A DNA stretch of 64,000 nucleotides from an uncultured Gemmatimonadota bacterium (GTDB lineage Bacteria > Gemmatimonadota > Gemmatimonadetes > Gemmatimonadales > Gemmatimonadaceae), in assembly GCA_903910555.1 (NCBI GenBank), contig CAIVZZ010000031.1, positions 1-64,000 of the forward strand. The letters are read 5' to 3'. Positions 9,353 to 18,515 of the stretch are shown here, one piece after another; the first letter of the stretch is position 1, and each line of letters opens with the position of its first letter. Under the pieces are notes generated by a model, which was given only the letters and a program-made list of their open reading frames with translations, did not search any database and was not told the DNA's origin. A program made the translations under genes and the position numbers.

Positions 9353-9985
9353 ATGGACCTCGCCGACCTTCGACGCGACTACGCCCTCGAATCGCTCACC
9401 GAGCGCGACGTGGACGCCGATCCCATCCGGCAGTTCGAGAAGTGGTTCGGGCAGGCGATGCGCTCTGGAATGGTCGAGCCAAATGCGATGACCCTCGCGA
9501 CGAGCACGCGCGACGGTCATCCGTCGGCGCGAATCGTTCTCCTCAAGAGCGTCGACGCCAATGGATTCGTGTTTTTCACCGACTACCGGAGCCGGAAGGG
9601 CTCGGAGCTCGATACGAACCCGCACGTGTCGCTCTGTTTTTGGTGGAGCGATCTTCAGCGTCAGGTGCGTGTGACGGGAACCGTCGCTCGTGCGACGCGG
9701 GAAGAGTCGGAGGCGTATTTTCGCACGCGGCCGCATGGGAGCCGGATCGGCGCATGGGCGTCGCGTCAGAGCGCATCGCTCGATTCGCGCGAGACGCTGG
9801 AGAAAGAAGTCGAGCGCCTTGAGCTCGCGCATCCCGGCGACGTGCCGCTCCCGCCGCACTGGGGCGGCTATCGCGTGACGCCGGACTCGCTCGAGTTCTG
9901 GCAGGGCCGGCCAAGCCGGCTGCACGACCGCATTGTGTACACTCGCGGCGGTGGCGCGTGGAAGATCGGACGCCTCTCGCCCTGA
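9353..9985 (+). CDS. pdxH: Pyridoxamine 5'-phosphate oxidase
   Basis: The 210-residue length is normal. Family landmarks are MDLADLRRDY, NAMTLATSTRDGHPSARIVL, GFVFFTDYRSRKGSEL, CFWWSDLQRQVRVTG, FRTRPHGSRIGAWASRQS, and the C-terminal FWQGRPSRLHDRIVY with the FMN and PLP ligands. It oxidises pyridoxamine/pyridoxine phosphate to PLP with FMN and oxygen, consistent with an aerobic lifestyle. The gene stands alone, divergent from moaB and convergent with the TPR gene; the gap at 9986-10041 holds only a weak short hairpin. Confidence 0.97.
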   Translation: MDLADLRRDYALESLTERDVDADPIRQFEKWFGQAMRSGMVEPNAMTLATSTRDGHPSARIVLLKSVDANGFVFFTDYRSRKGSELDTNPHVSLCFWWSDLQRQVRVTGTVARATREESEAYFRTRPHGSRIGAWASRQSASLDSRETLEKEVERLELAHPGDVPLPPHWGGYRVTPDSLEFWQGRPSRLHDRIVYTRGGGAWKIGRLSP

Positions 9986-10041
9986 TGCAGTTGCACGCAG
10001 CAGTGAAGTGTCCGGTTTTGAGTTCGCCGGAGGGAGGGTGA

Positions 10042-10944
10042 CTATAAAACCTTCAACGCCTTCCTCGCCGGCTCATACCTCGCGTTCAATTCAAGCGTCT
10101 TCTCATACTCTCTCCTCGCACCAACTCTGTCTCCGCGCTTGGCAAGAATATCCCCGAGCCTGAAATGCACCGTGAACGGCGCCGGCTGATTCGCGGCGCC
10201 GCCGAGGTTCGGCGTCGCAAGCACCTCACGCAGCGCTTTCTCGCCACGCTCGAGCTGCAGCCCGGTCATCGCGGCAAGCCGCCCGACCCAAAAAGTCGCG
10301 AGCACATCGCCCGGATGCCGCGCAAGATATTTGTCGATCAGCGCAAACGCTTCATCGCTATGATCGCTACTCGCCAGATAATTCGCGAACGTGCTCGTCG
10401 CGACCAGACTGTCGGGGTTCTCTGCGACCGCGGCGCGGAACTCACGATCGACCGCCGCCATGTCTTTCTGATTGCCGGCGATGACGGCGCGCGAGAAATG
10501 GCCGCGCATCGCATTGATCTTCGCAATCGCCTCGGCTTGCTCACGCGCTTTCGGAATGCTGCCGCCCATCACGCCAGGCGCTTGCACGTAGAACGTCACC
10601 AGTCCCTCCCGCGCGCCGACGCTCGCGGGATCGAGCTGAACCGCACGCTCGAATTCCGCCTTTACGCGTCTCGCGAGAAAAGGCTGACGAAGCACGCTCG
10701 CGTTTCTCGCTTCGGTTCCGACCGCATTACCAAGCCAGAGATGGTATTCGGAGTTCTTGTCATCAAGCGCAACAGCCTTCTCGAACGCTTTCACCGCCGC
10801 GTCGGCCTTATTGGAGTCCATTAGCGCACGGCCGGCTTTGAATTGCTCGGCGGCGCTTTGCGCACTCAGCATCATGGGCGAGGCAATGAATCCAGCGACC
10901 AACGGCATCAGCGCCGCGACCACGCGCAGCCTCCGGTTCACCAT
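10042..10944 (-). CDS. Exported TPR-repeat protein
   Basis: The 300-residue protein starts at ATG 10944 (MVNRRLRVVAALMP), overlapping the rsgA stop by seven bases. It has a signal peptide ending near LSAQS, then tetratricopeptide repeats: AGRALMDSNKADAAVKAFEK (about 36-55), FERAVQLDPASVGAREGL, FRAAVAENPDSLVATSTFA and, at the end, YEKTLELNARYEPARKAL. It probably acts as a periplasmic scaffold; no enzymatic domain is seen. It is the last gene of the PRODH-hypothetical-rsgA-TPR run. A much longer in-frame upstream extension lies inside rsgA and is not credible. Confidence 0.85.
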   Translation of the reverse strand: MVNRRLRVVAALMPLVAGFIASPMMLSAQSAAEQFKAGRALMDSNKADAAVKAFEKAVALDDKNSEYHLWLGNAVGTEARNASVLRQPFLARRVKAEFERAVQLDPASVGAREGLVTFYVQAPGVMGGSIPKAREQAEAIAKINAMRGHFSRAVIAGNQKDMAAVDREFRAAVAENPDSLVATSTFANYLASSDHSDEAFALIDKYLARHPGDVLATFWVGRLAAMTGLQLERGEKALREVLATPNLGGAANQPAPFTVHFRLGDILAKRGDRVGARREYEKTLELNARYEPARKALKVL

Positions 10945-11870
10945 GTATGCTCCGCCTCGGAGAGCTCCTCCCGCAGCTTGCTGTAGCTCTCGTAACGCTC
11001 GCGGGAGATCTGTCCCGATTCGACAGCGGCGCGGACCGCACAGTGTGGTTCGTGCTGATGCGAACAATCCTGAAATTTGCAGAGCCCCAAAAACGGCCTG
11101 AATTCCGGGAAGCAATGTGCGAGATCAACACTCGGCAGTCCCCACATTCCGACCTCGCGCAGCCCCGGCGTGTCGACGACGAATCCGCCGAGCGCATCGG
11201 GAATCGGCACGAGCAGCGCGCCGACGGTTGTATGCCGGCCCTTGTTCACCGATTCGCTGATCTCGGCGGTGCGCAGATCAAGACCGGGAAAGAGCGCATT
11301 GCAGAGCGAAGATTTGCCAACTCCCGAAGGACCCGTGAGCGCCGATGTTTTGCCCGCGAGCACATCGTGAAGTTCGGTGAGACCAATCTGCGCTTTCACG
11401 CTCGTGCGATGGACATCGTATCCCGCGCGTTCGTAATCGCGCGCGATCGCGTCGACTCCCGACGGTCCGCCGACGAGCTCGACCTTGTTGAAGATGATCC
11501 GGGCCGGGATGCCGTTCCCTTCTGCAATAACAAGAAAGCGATCGAGCATTCGCACATGCGGTTCCGGTTTCGCCGCCGCGAACACCACCAGCACCTGATC
11601 GACATTCGCGGCGACAATACGTTCGCCGCGTGCTTTTCCCGGTGAGCGGCGTGCGAGGATCCCGCGCCGTGGATGGATCTCTGCAATCGCCCACGCCCCT
11701 TCGCTGCCGTCCTGCACGATCGTGACTTCATCGCCGACGGCGAGCTTCATCGTCGCGTTCTCCTGCTTCAGCCGGCCGCGCAGCGATGCGTCGACTGTCG
11801 CGCCTTCGGATGTGCGAACGGCCCAGATGCCGCCCGTGCCGTTGAGAACTGTGCCGCGAGCCTCCGTCAC
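10938..11870 (-). CDS. rsgA: Small-ribosomal-subunit biogenesis GTPase RsgA
   Basis: The start GTG 11870 overlaps the upstream stop (GTGA), giving 310 residues. There is an N-terminal OB domain (GTVLNGTGGIWAVRT), then the circularly permuted GTPase with motifs in the order G4 (FNKVEL), G1 (GPSGVGKSSLCNAL) and G3 (DTPGL), and a C-terminal zinc site (CKFQDCSHQHEPHC). RsgA checks late 30S maturation near the decoding site. It sits in a run with a proline dehydrogenase and a TPR protein, an unusual partner set. Confidence 0.95.
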   Translation of the reverse strand: MTEARGTVLNGTGGIWAVRTSEGATVDASLRGRLKQENATMKLAVGDEVTIVQDGSEGAWAIAEIHPRRGILARRSPGKARGERIVAANVDQVLVVFAAAKPEPHVRMLDRFLVIAEGNGIPARIIFNKVELVGGPSGVDAIARDYERAGYDVHRTSVKAQIGLTELHDVLAGKTSALTGPSGVGKSSLCNALFPGLDLRTAEISESVNKGRHTTVGALLVPIPDALGGFVVDTPGLREVGMWGLPSVDLAHCFPEFRPFLGLCKFQDCSHQHEPHCAVRAAVESGQISRERYESYSKLREELSEAEHTW

Positions 11871-12268
11871 TCGGCTCCGTCGTCTTCGCGCATCACATCC
11901 CACCACCGGCGCGTCGAACCGCCGTCGCGCGCCGCGACGAGCGCGTCGAGCGCCCGCTGCGCGTCAGTCAGTGTCATCGATCCCAGCGCGCGTTCGGCGT
12001 CATCGGCGGTGCTCCCCCATGCAAGAAAATCGGTTTCGAGATGTCCTTCGGCCTTCTGCGCGCCAACCCGCGCCCATTGAACAAAGATCAGGTACGCGCC
12101 AAACGGACGTGCCGCTTCGCCGGTCGAATCGCTGAGCAAGTCGAGACTGTACGACATGCCATCGCGCCCTTCGAGCGCGGCCGGACGAGAATGCACCGCC
12201 GCGTAGCCGCCGACGGTCGTCTCGTCGCCCTTCTCGTATTCCGGCGGAAGATGCTGCCCCGGCGTCAC
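11867..12268 (-). CDS. Hypothetical protein (133 aa) between PRODH and rsgA
   Basis: No family is recognised. The GTG at 12268 overlaps the PRODH stop (GTGA), and its own stop overlaps the rsgA start, so it is translationally coupled on both sides. The product is acidic, with YLIFVQWARVGAQKAEGHLE, FLAWGSTADDAERALGSM and a C-terminal tryptophan pair (RRWWDVM). No signal peptide, membrane helix or metal motif is visible. Its tight coupling supports a real gene rather than a chance frame. Confidence 0.7.
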   Translation of the reverse strand: MTPGQHLPPEYEKGDETTVGGYAAVHSRPAALEGRDGMSYSLDLLSDSTGEAARPFGAYLIFVQWARVGAQKAEGHLETDFLAWGSTADDAERALGSMTLTDAQRALDALVAARDGGSTRRWWDVMREDDGAE

Positions 12269-13221
12269 GCGCTGCGCGGCCCCGATTTACGCCGCCCGCC
12301 GGCAAACTCCCGCACGATGCTTCCCGTGATAAACGCGAGGTTCGCCGGACGTTCTGCGAGACGACGCATCAAATACGGATACCATTGCGTCCCGAACGGA
12401 ACGTACACGCGCAGCCTGTAGCCATCCCGCGCGAGCTGTTCCTGCATGTCGCGCCGTACTCCATACAACATTTGAAATTCGAAACGGGATCGCTCGATGC
12501 CGTTCTGCGCCGCGTACGCTTTCGCGAGTGATACGATTTCGGGATCGTGGGTCGCGAGTCCGGGGTAGCGGCCGCGTTCCATCAGCGCCTGCATGCATGT
12601 GACGTAGTTGCGATCCACGTCGGCTTTCTCCGGAAAGGCAACGGTTGCCGGCTCCAGATACGCGCCTTTGCACAGCCGAACACGGCAGTTCAGTGCGATG
12701 GCGCGTTCGACATCGGTCCATGTGCGGCGAAGCGCGCTCTGCAGCACGATGCCGACGTTGTCGGGATACCGCGGATACAAGCGCCGTTCGAAGAAATCGA
12801 GCGTCCGCGTTGTGTAGGAACTCCCTTCCATGTCCAGCCGGACAAAGCTGCCGTGCTGATGCGCGCGATCCAGAATTGTGCGCATGATCGATTCGCACAC
12901 ATCATCGCTGATATCCTGTCCCATCGCGGTCAGCTTCACTGAGACGTTCGCGTCGAGTTTGTTTTGCGCGATCGCGTCGATCAGCCGCACGTATTCTTCG
13001 CCCGCCGCGCGAGCTTCGGCCTCGTTCGTCACGCTCTCGCCGAGCAAGTCGAGCGATGCGCTGATCCCCAGCGCGTTCAGCCGCTGCACCGCAGCGACCG
13101 CCGTAGCGACGGTTTCACCGGCGACGAACCGCGACGCCATCGCCTGCGCAAACGAGTTTTTCCTGACGAAACGGAAGAGCTGTGGCTGGCGCGAAAGGTA
13201 CAGAAGCGAGTTACGGAGCAT
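12265..13221 (-). CDS. Proline dehydrogenase (monofunctional PRODH)
   Basis: The 318-residue protein matches the single-domain bacterial PRODH TIM barrel. Landmarks are SASLDLLGESV, NVSVKLTAMGQ, FVRLDMEGSSYTTRTLDFF, LCKGAYLEP, ATHDP, FEFQMLYGVRRDMQ and YVPFGTQWYPYLMRRLAERP. It oxidises proline to pyrroline-5-carboxylate with FAD and feeds electrons to the quinone pool. No P5C dehydrogenase is present in the window. It lies four bases after the M14 peptidase stop, so peptide breakdown and proline use may be expressed together. Confidence 0.95.
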   Translation of the reverse strand: MLRNSLLYLSRQPQLFRFVRKNSFAQAMASRFVAGETVATAVAAVQRLNALGISASLDLLGESVTNEAEARAAGEEYVRLIDAIAQNKLDANVSVKLTAMGQDISDDVCESIMRTILDRAHQHGSFVRLDMEGSSYTTRTLDFFERRLYPRYPDNVGIVLQSALRRTWTDVERAIALNCRVRLCKGAYLEPATVAFPEKADVDRNYVTCMQALMERGRYPGLATHDPEIVSLAKAYAAQNGIERSRFEFQMLYGVRRDMQEQLARDGYRLRVYVPFGTQWYPYLMRRLAERPANLAFITGSIVREFAGGRRKSGPRSA

Positions 13222-13225
13222 TCCC

Positions 13226-15016
13226 TTACGGTATGATGCGAGTCGTGACGGCGATCGGAGCGTTGATGCGTGCGACGGGGAACGTATGATCCGCCGATTT
13301 CATGAGAGGATCCAGCGCCGCGTCGAAATAATTCCACGCGGCGAGCCCGTCGTCGCACATCGGTTCGAGCAGGATGACCGAGAGCACGCCGAGCGGCTGC
13401 GCACCGCGCACGATGTAGTCGCCGGGCTCGCCAACAACGTGATCGCTCATGCTCCAGGTTCCAGTAACGCGGATATCACTGTGTCCGTCGCCCGGTGGAA
13501 GCTTCGTGACTGAGTCAACGGCGAACTGTTCGCCGCGCGCATCGAGGCGCGAGGTCAGGCGCTCGACGACCACACCGTGCAAACGCAGCTGCGCGATGAG
13601 CGAGTCCTGTCCCGGCATTTTGCGGAGCAGATACGCGACCGGAAGTTTCGCGGTGAGCGTCGCGTCGAACCGATCGCGCACCAGCATCTTCTGATTCACA
13701 AACTTTCCGGTACGCACCATACCGCAGCGCATTCCCGCCTGCGTCAGCGGCCATGCGCACGCGGCCGGACCGCCGCGACCGCCCGCACCGCCGCCGCCAC
13801 GACCACCACGCCCGCCGCCGTTTGCACGCGCGGCCGCCGCAGCGGCGGCCTGCGCGCGAAGCGCCTCGCGCGCTTCGGGAATCGTGTCGAGCATTTCTTC
13901 GACTACGATCTGCGTCGACGGATGTGCCATCGTCCCCGCGCGGATCGGAACGTCAAACGACTTGCCGGACTCGAGCCCGGCGTCTGAACCGCGGCTGATC
14001 GCAAGCACTGACTTCGAGCGTTCGGCCGTGAACGACAACAGTTCATGCACGAACGCGTACGTCGATTTGACGCGGCGCTCGAATGGATCGTGTGAGAATG
14101 CCTCGCTCAATACCGAGATGCGGCCGCGAAGCGCGTAATAGTTCGTACCATAGCGCGGCGTGTGCGAATACGTCGACCAGCTGCGCGCCTCGCCCGGCCC
14201 GGCACGCGGGCCTTCGTCACCGGAGAAATTGCCGTAGTCGAAAATCGCAAAGTTGTCGCGCGCCTTCATGCGGGCACGCAGCACCGGCAGCATCGAATCG
14301 CGCGCGTACGCGCCGCCGAACGTCGCGCCGGCGATCGCCGCGGCCGGATGCAGCGACGGTGCGTAAGTGAGCGCATAACCGTGGTAGCTTCCATCAGTCG
14401 TGTGCAAGTCGACGAACACATCGGGATCCCACGCATTGAACATCGCGAGCGATCCCTTCGATTCAGGTGTCTCCGCCCGGATGTAATCCCGGTTCAGATT
14501 AATTCCCTGCGCATTCGGGCGCGTCCCGACCATCTCCGGACCGTTCTGCGCACCGCGATTACGCAGCTGTGCCGCGAGCGCCTCGTTGCCATCGGCGTTG
14601 TAGTCGGGAACGACGATCAGGACGATCGAATCGAGCACGTTCTTCCTGGGATCGAGCGTGAGATCGCGCAGCATCGCGAGCATCGCTTCTTTCCCCTCGA
14701 CTTCGCCGGAATGGATGTTGCCCTGCACGTACACGATCGGGCGCCCAAGCCGCTTGGCCTCGAGCGGCGTCGTCACGAGCGGGCGCGAAGCGATCACATA
14801 CGGAACGTCGCGCCCCTGCATCGTGCGGCCAATGAAGCCGACATGGATTTTCGCGCCGCGTTCCTGGAGCGAATCCAGGAATGAAATCACGTCCGTGTAG
14901 AGCGACGTCTCGGCGTATTTCGTCCGCTCGGCGCGCGTCTGCTGGGCGCTCGCGCCCGGAACGAACACCAATGACGCTGCCGCGAAAATCGTCGCGCGAC
15001 GGAAAATCCTGTTCAT
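13226..15016 (-). CDS. Exported M14-family zinc carboxypeptidase with Gly/Arg-rich insertion
   Basis: The 596-residue protein has a signal peptide (MNRIFRRATIFAAASLVFVP, then GASAQ). Zinc ligands are visible as HSGE in NIHSGEVEGKEA (about residue 100) and H in VDLHTTDG (about 205); LSEAFSHDPF (about 310) supplies a candidate catalytic Glu region. After an alanine run near residue 395 there is a glycine/arginine-rich stretch (GGGRGGRGGGGAGGRGG), which is not part of the usual M14 fold. The ATG has gagga six bases upstream. It probably removes C-terminal residues from peptides in the periplasm or outside the cell. Confidence 0.92.
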   Translation of the reverse strand: MNRIFRRATIFAAASLVFVPGASAQQTRAERTKYAETSLYTDVISFLDSLQERGAKIHVGFIGRTMQGRDVPYVIASRPLVTTPLEAKRLGRPIVYVQGNIHSGEVEGKEAMLAMLRDLTLDPRKNVLDSIVLIVVPDYNADGNEALAAQLRNRGAQNGPEMVGTRPNAQGINLNRDYIRAETPESKGSLAMFNAWDPDVFVDLHTTDGSYHGYALTYAPSLHPAAAIAGATFGGAYARDSMLPVLRARMKARDNFAIFDYGNFSGDEGPRAGPGEARSWSTYSHTPRYGTNYYALRGRISVLSEAFSHDPFERRVKSTYAFVHELLSFTAERSKSVLAISRGSDAGLESGKSFDVPIRAGTMAHPSTQIVVEEMLDTIPEAREALRAQAAAAAAARANGGGRGGRGGGGAGGRGGPAACAWPLTQAGMRCGMVRTGKFVNQKMLVRDRFDATLTAKLPVAYLLRKMPGQDSLIAQLRLHGVVVERLTSRLDARGEQFAVDSVTKLPPGDGHSDIRVTGTWSMSDHVVGEPGDYIVRGAQPLGVLSVILLEPMCDDGLAAWNYFDAALDPLMKSADHTFPVARINAPIAVTTRIIP

Positions 15017-15041
15017 GTCAATTCCTCATTCAGTGATTGGC

Positions 15042-17192
15042 TCAAACCGGCTTTCCTGTTGCCGGATAAAAACGTTTCCCTTCGCGCGCCATGCTCACGA
15101 GCAGCGCGCTCGGCACGAAACGTCCGGGGTGTTTGACGTTCATTGCTTCAAGCTGCCGCACGATTTCCGCGGCTCCAACGAAATCGATGCACCGGAACGG
15201 TCCGCCGCGGAACGGCGGGAAGCCGATGCCGAACACTGCACCGATGTCCCCGTCGCGCGGCGAGCGGATGATATTTTCTTCGAGACAGCGCACCGCCTCG
15301 TTCACCATCGCGAGCGGACAGCGGTGCCGCATCTCGTCGGCGGAGAGTGCTGTGCGGCGTGCGCCGGTCGGCAGAAGCGCATACACCGACTCGTCCACAC
15401 CGCCTTTCTTCCCCGCTTCGTCGTAAAGATAAAAACCTTTCTTCGATTTCCGTCCGAGGCGGCCCGACGCCAGCACCTGGCCGAGCGACGCCGACGGCTT
15501 CAGGCGATCTCCAAACGCCTTTGACAAGATCGCGCCGGATTTTCCGGCGATGTCCAAACCGACTTCGTCAAGCAGCGTGATCGGTCCCACTGGAAATCCA
15601 TAGTCGAGCATCGCGCGGTCAATCGCCTCGATGGCGACGCCTTCGTCGAGCATGCGGCCCGCTTCGTTGATATACGGCGCGAGAATGCGATTCACGTAGA
15701 ATCCAGGCGCGTCGTTCACCACGATCACTGTTTTGCCGAGTTTACGGCCGACCGCGACCGTCGTCGCGATCACCTCCGGCGCCGTGCGCGGCGTGACGAT
15801 CACCTCGAGCAGCGGCATCTTCTGCACCGGCGAGAAGAAATGCATGCCGATCACGTTCTCGGGGTATGGCGCGCCCTCCGCGACCTGTGCAATCGGGATC
15901 GTACTCGTGTTGCTCGCGAAGATCGCCGTGCGCGGAAGCACCTTCTCGATCTCCGCGAGCACCTGATGCTTCACCGCGAGATCTTCGAACACGGCCTCGA
16001 TCACGAGCGGCACATTTCCGAACCCGGTGTACTCGATGGTGCCCGACACCAGCGAGAGCTGATCGTCGAACTGCTGACGCGAGATCTGTTTCTTCGTGAG
16101 GCGCTCTTGGAGCACCGCCCGGACGGCCGCCAGCCCTCGCCCAACCTGCTCGTGCTTCATGTCTTTGAACCGCACCGGGATCCCCTGCATCGCCGCAATC
16201 GCGGCAATTCCTGCGCCCATGAATCCCGTGCCCAACACGCCTATTTGCGTCACCGGGAGCGCTGCCGGCGATGCGCCCGTCACCCCACTGTCTTTCTTGA
16301 GCGATGTTGTCGCAAAGAAGAGAAAAATGAGTTCACGCGAAGCAGCCGTCGCCGCCATCTCGCCGAACAGGCGCGCTTCGGTCGCATAACCAAGCGCAGC
16401 CGTCCCGCGATATCCGGCTTCCACCGCATCAATGGCGGCGGGCAGCGCGGGGTACGAGCCGCGCGTTTTCTTGAGCGTCATCTTGCGAGCCTGACGGAAC
16501 ACGATCGCGCGCCCAAGCGGATTTCCCTCAAGCAGCGACGCCAGCGCGCCGGGCTTCTTGCGGTTGTGACCGCGCAGCGATCCCGCGGCGAGCGCCTTCG
16601 CCCGTTGAATCGCGATGTCGCGGAGAATCGCGGGGTGAACGAGTTCGTCTATGAGCCCGCTCTGCAGCGCCTTCTTCGCGCGCACGTTTTTCGCCGTGAG
16701 AATCATGTCGAGCGCCGCCTGCAGTCCAATCACCTTCGGCAGCCGCTGCGTGCCGCCCGCACCCGGGATCAATCCGAGTTGCGTCTCCGGCAGCGCGAGC
16801 ACGGTCTTCGGATGATCGGTCGCAATGCGATACGCGCACGCGAGCGACATCTCGAGTCCGGCGCCCAGACACGCGCCATGAATCGCCGCCACGACCGGCA
16901 CGCGCGATTTCTCCAGCCGCGACATCATGCGATGCCCCGACGCACTTGCCGCCTCGGCGTCCGCCGCCGATTTGAATTCGAGGAACGCGTCTATATCTGC
17001 GCCCGCGATAAACACGTCGGGCTTGCCGCTGATCAGCACCGCCGCCTTCACCGCGCCGTTCCCTTCGATCTGTGTCAGCATCGCGTCGAACTCCGCGATC
17101 ACTGATGCCGAGAATTTATTCACGGGCTCGTTCGGCAGATCGATCGTGATGATCGCGATGCCGTCGCTCACAGTCAGCGAGAGCGCGTTCAT
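15042..17192 (-). CDS. fadJ: Fatty-acid oxidation complex alpha subunit (enoyl-CoA hydratase / 3-hydroxyacyl-CoA dehydrogenase)
   Basis: Start ATG 17192 overlaps the fadI stop (ATGA), giving 716 residues. The N-terminal crotonase part (about 1-190) shows GADIDAFLEF, GACLGAGLEMSLAC and LGLIPGAGGTQRLP. The NAD-binding part begins at GVLGTGFMGAGIAAIAAMQG (about 317), followed by GMHFFSPVQKMPLLE and NDAPGFYVNRILAPYINEA, and a C-terminal 3HCDH repeat. It carries out hydration and NAD-dependent oxidation in beta-oxidation and works with the FadI thiolase encoded just upstream. Confidence 0.95.
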   Translation of the reverse strand: MNALSLTVSDGIAIITIDLPNEPVNKFSASVIAEFDAMLTQIEGNGAVKAAVLISGKPDVFIAGADIDAFLEFKSAADAEAASASGHRMMSRLEKSRVPVVAAIHGACLGAGLEMSLACAYRIATDHPKTVLALPETQLGLIPGAGGTQRLPKVIGLQAALDMILTAKNVRAKKALQSGLIDELVHPAILRDIAIQRAKALAAGSLRGHNRKKPGALASLLEGNPLGRAIVFRQARKMTLKKTRGSYPALPAAIDAVEAGYRGTAALGYATEARLFGEMAATAASRELIFLFFATTSLKKDSGVTGASPAALPVTQIGVLGTGFMGAGIAAIAAMQGIPVRFKDMKHEQVGRGLAAVRAVLQERLTKKQISRQQFDDQLSLVSGTIEYTGFGNVPLVIEAVFEDLAVKHQVLAEIEKVLPRTAIFASNTSTIPIAQVAEGAPYPENVIGMHFFSPVQKMPLLEVIVTPRTAPEVIATTVAVGRKLGKTVIVVNDAPGFYVNRILAPYINEAGRMLDEGVAIEAIDRAMLDYGFPVGPITLLDEVGLDIAGKSGAILSKAFGDRLKPSASLGQVLASGRLGRKSKKGFYLYDEAGKKGGVDESVYALLPTGARRTALSADEMRHRCPLAMVNEAVRCLEENIIRSPRDGDIGAVFGIGFPPFRGGPFRCIDFVGAAEIVRQLEAMNVKHPGRFVPSALLVSMAREGKRFYPATGKPV

Positions 17193-18484
17193 ACCCGCTC
17201 CACCACCATCGCGAACCCCAGCCCGCCGGCCGCGCATACGGTCATGAGGCCGAACTGTCCGCCGCGACGTGCAAGTTCGTTCACGAGCGTGGTGGTGATG
17301 CGCGCACCCGTGGCGCCGAACGGATGCCCGATGGAAATAGACCCGCCCATGACATTGAGGCGCGTCCGGTCCACCACACCAACCGGCTTGGAGAATCCGC
17401 CGCGCTCAGCCCAGTACTGCGACTCAAATCCCTGAAGATTCGAGAGCACCTGTGCGGCGAACGCCTCGTGCATTTCCACCAGGTCGATATCGGCCAGCGA
17501 GAGACCGGCCCGCTTCAGCGCCATCGGCGCGGCGAAGACCGGCGCCTGGAGCAGCTGCTCGCCGGGATCGATCGCGGCGTATGCATAGCTCCGGATGTAC
17601 GCGATCGGAGTGAACCCGAGTGCTTTCGCGCGCTCTTCGCTCATCAGCAGAACCGCTGCGCCGCCGTCGGTGAGCGGCGACGCGTTTCCGGCGGTGACGG
17701 TTCCGTACTTGCGATCGAACACCGGCTTCAGCTTTGCGAGCTGCTCGATGCTCGTGTCGCTGCGAATTCCGTTGTCAGATAGCAGCGTCCGCTCGTATTT
17801 CGGCGGGAGGTACGCCGGCGTGATTTCCGCGGTGAGGCGACCGTCCTTTGTCCCTGCGGCAGCGTTCAAGTGCGACGCGAGCGCGAGCTCGTCCTGTGCG
17901 GCGCGCGCGATGTGATTCAGCTTTGCCATCTTGTCCGCCGACTGGCCCATCGTCTCGCCCGTGGTCGGCTCCGCGATCGCCGGCGTGATCGGGATAAAAT
18001 CGCGCGGCCGGATTTTCGACAGCGCACCGAGCCGTTGCCCCAATGATTTCGCCTTGCTCGCGGCGACGAGCACATCGCTCATGCCGCGTGAGTGCAGGAT
18101 CGGCACATTCGAAAGCGACTCGGCTCCACCGGCGATCGCGATATCCGCCTGGCCGAGCATGATCTGATCGGCTGCGTCCGTGATCGCCTGATTGGCAGAT
18201 GCGCACGCACGGCTCACAGTCCAAGCCTGAAGATTTTTCGGAAAGAGCGGCATCAGGGCGACTTCGCGCGCGATGTTCGGCGCGAGCACACTCTGCACGA
18301 CCGTTCCGAACACGAGCAGATCGACAGTGCTCGGATCCACACCAGACCGATGGACGAGCTCGCTCACCGCCATTTTGCCGAGCTCTATCGCGCTGAAGCG
18401 CTTGAGATCGCTCCCCGCCTTTGCAAACGGCGTGCGAACGCCCGCGATGATCGCGACACGGCGGCTGCTTCCGGAAGTCCCCAT
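17189..18484 (-). CDS. fadI: Acetyl-CoA acyltransferase (beta-oxidation thiolase)
   Basis: ATG 18484 (MGTSGSSRRVAIIAGVRTPF) gives 431 residues, the usual length for FadI. The nucleophile lies in SRACASANQAI, the catalytic histidines in MHEAFAAQ and GHPFGATG, and the second cysteine in VCAAGGLG. It cleaves 3-oxoacyl-CoA and is paired with the alpha subunit downstream. An upstream extension of the frame reaches into glpD and is not coding. Only 31 bases separate its start from glpD. Confidence 0.95.
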   Translation of the reverse strand: MGTSGSSRRVAIIAGVRTPFAKAGSDLKRFSAIELGKMAVSELVHRSGVDPSTVDLLVFGTVVQSVLAPNIAREVALMPLFPKNLQAWTVSRACASANQAITDAADQIMLGQADIAIAGGAESLSNVPILHSRGMSDVLVAASKAKSLGQRLGALSKIRPRDFIPITPAIAEPTTGETMGQSADKMAKLNHIARAAQDELALASHLNAAAGTKDGRLTAEITPAYLPPKYERTLLSDNGIRSDTSIEQLAKLKPVFDRKYGTVTAGNASPLTDGGAAVLLMSEERAKALGFTPIAYIRSYAYAAIDPGEQLLQAPVFAAPMALKRAGLSLADIDLVEMHEAFAAQVLSNLQGFESQYWAERGGFSKPVGVVDRTRLNVMGGSISIGHPFGATGARITTTLVNELARRGGQFGLMTVCAAGGLGFAMVVERV

Positions 18485-18492
18485 ATCAATGA

Positions 18493-18507
18493 AAGCTAGG
18501 CTATGTT
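18493..18507. promoter_or_regulatory. Two outward-facing TANNNT boxes in the 31-base fadI-glpD gap
   Basis: TAGCTT reads on the minus strand (18498-18493) eight bases before the fadI ATG, and TATGTT on the plus strand (18502-18507) eight bases before the glpD ATG. The two boxes are separated by three bases, so each -35 region would have to lie across or beyond the other promoter. There is no room for ordinary leaders. Confidence 0.45.
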
Positions 18508-18515
18508 GTTCGTCG

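Noticed and set aside
9986-10041. Terminator between pdxH and the TPR gene
   Set aside because: Only a five-base stem (tccgg/ccgga) with a large loop is visible and no T-tract.
15840-17105. Plus-strand open frame of 421 codons
   Set aside because: Antisense to fadJ; the composition is dominated by Arg and His, typical of a shadow frame.
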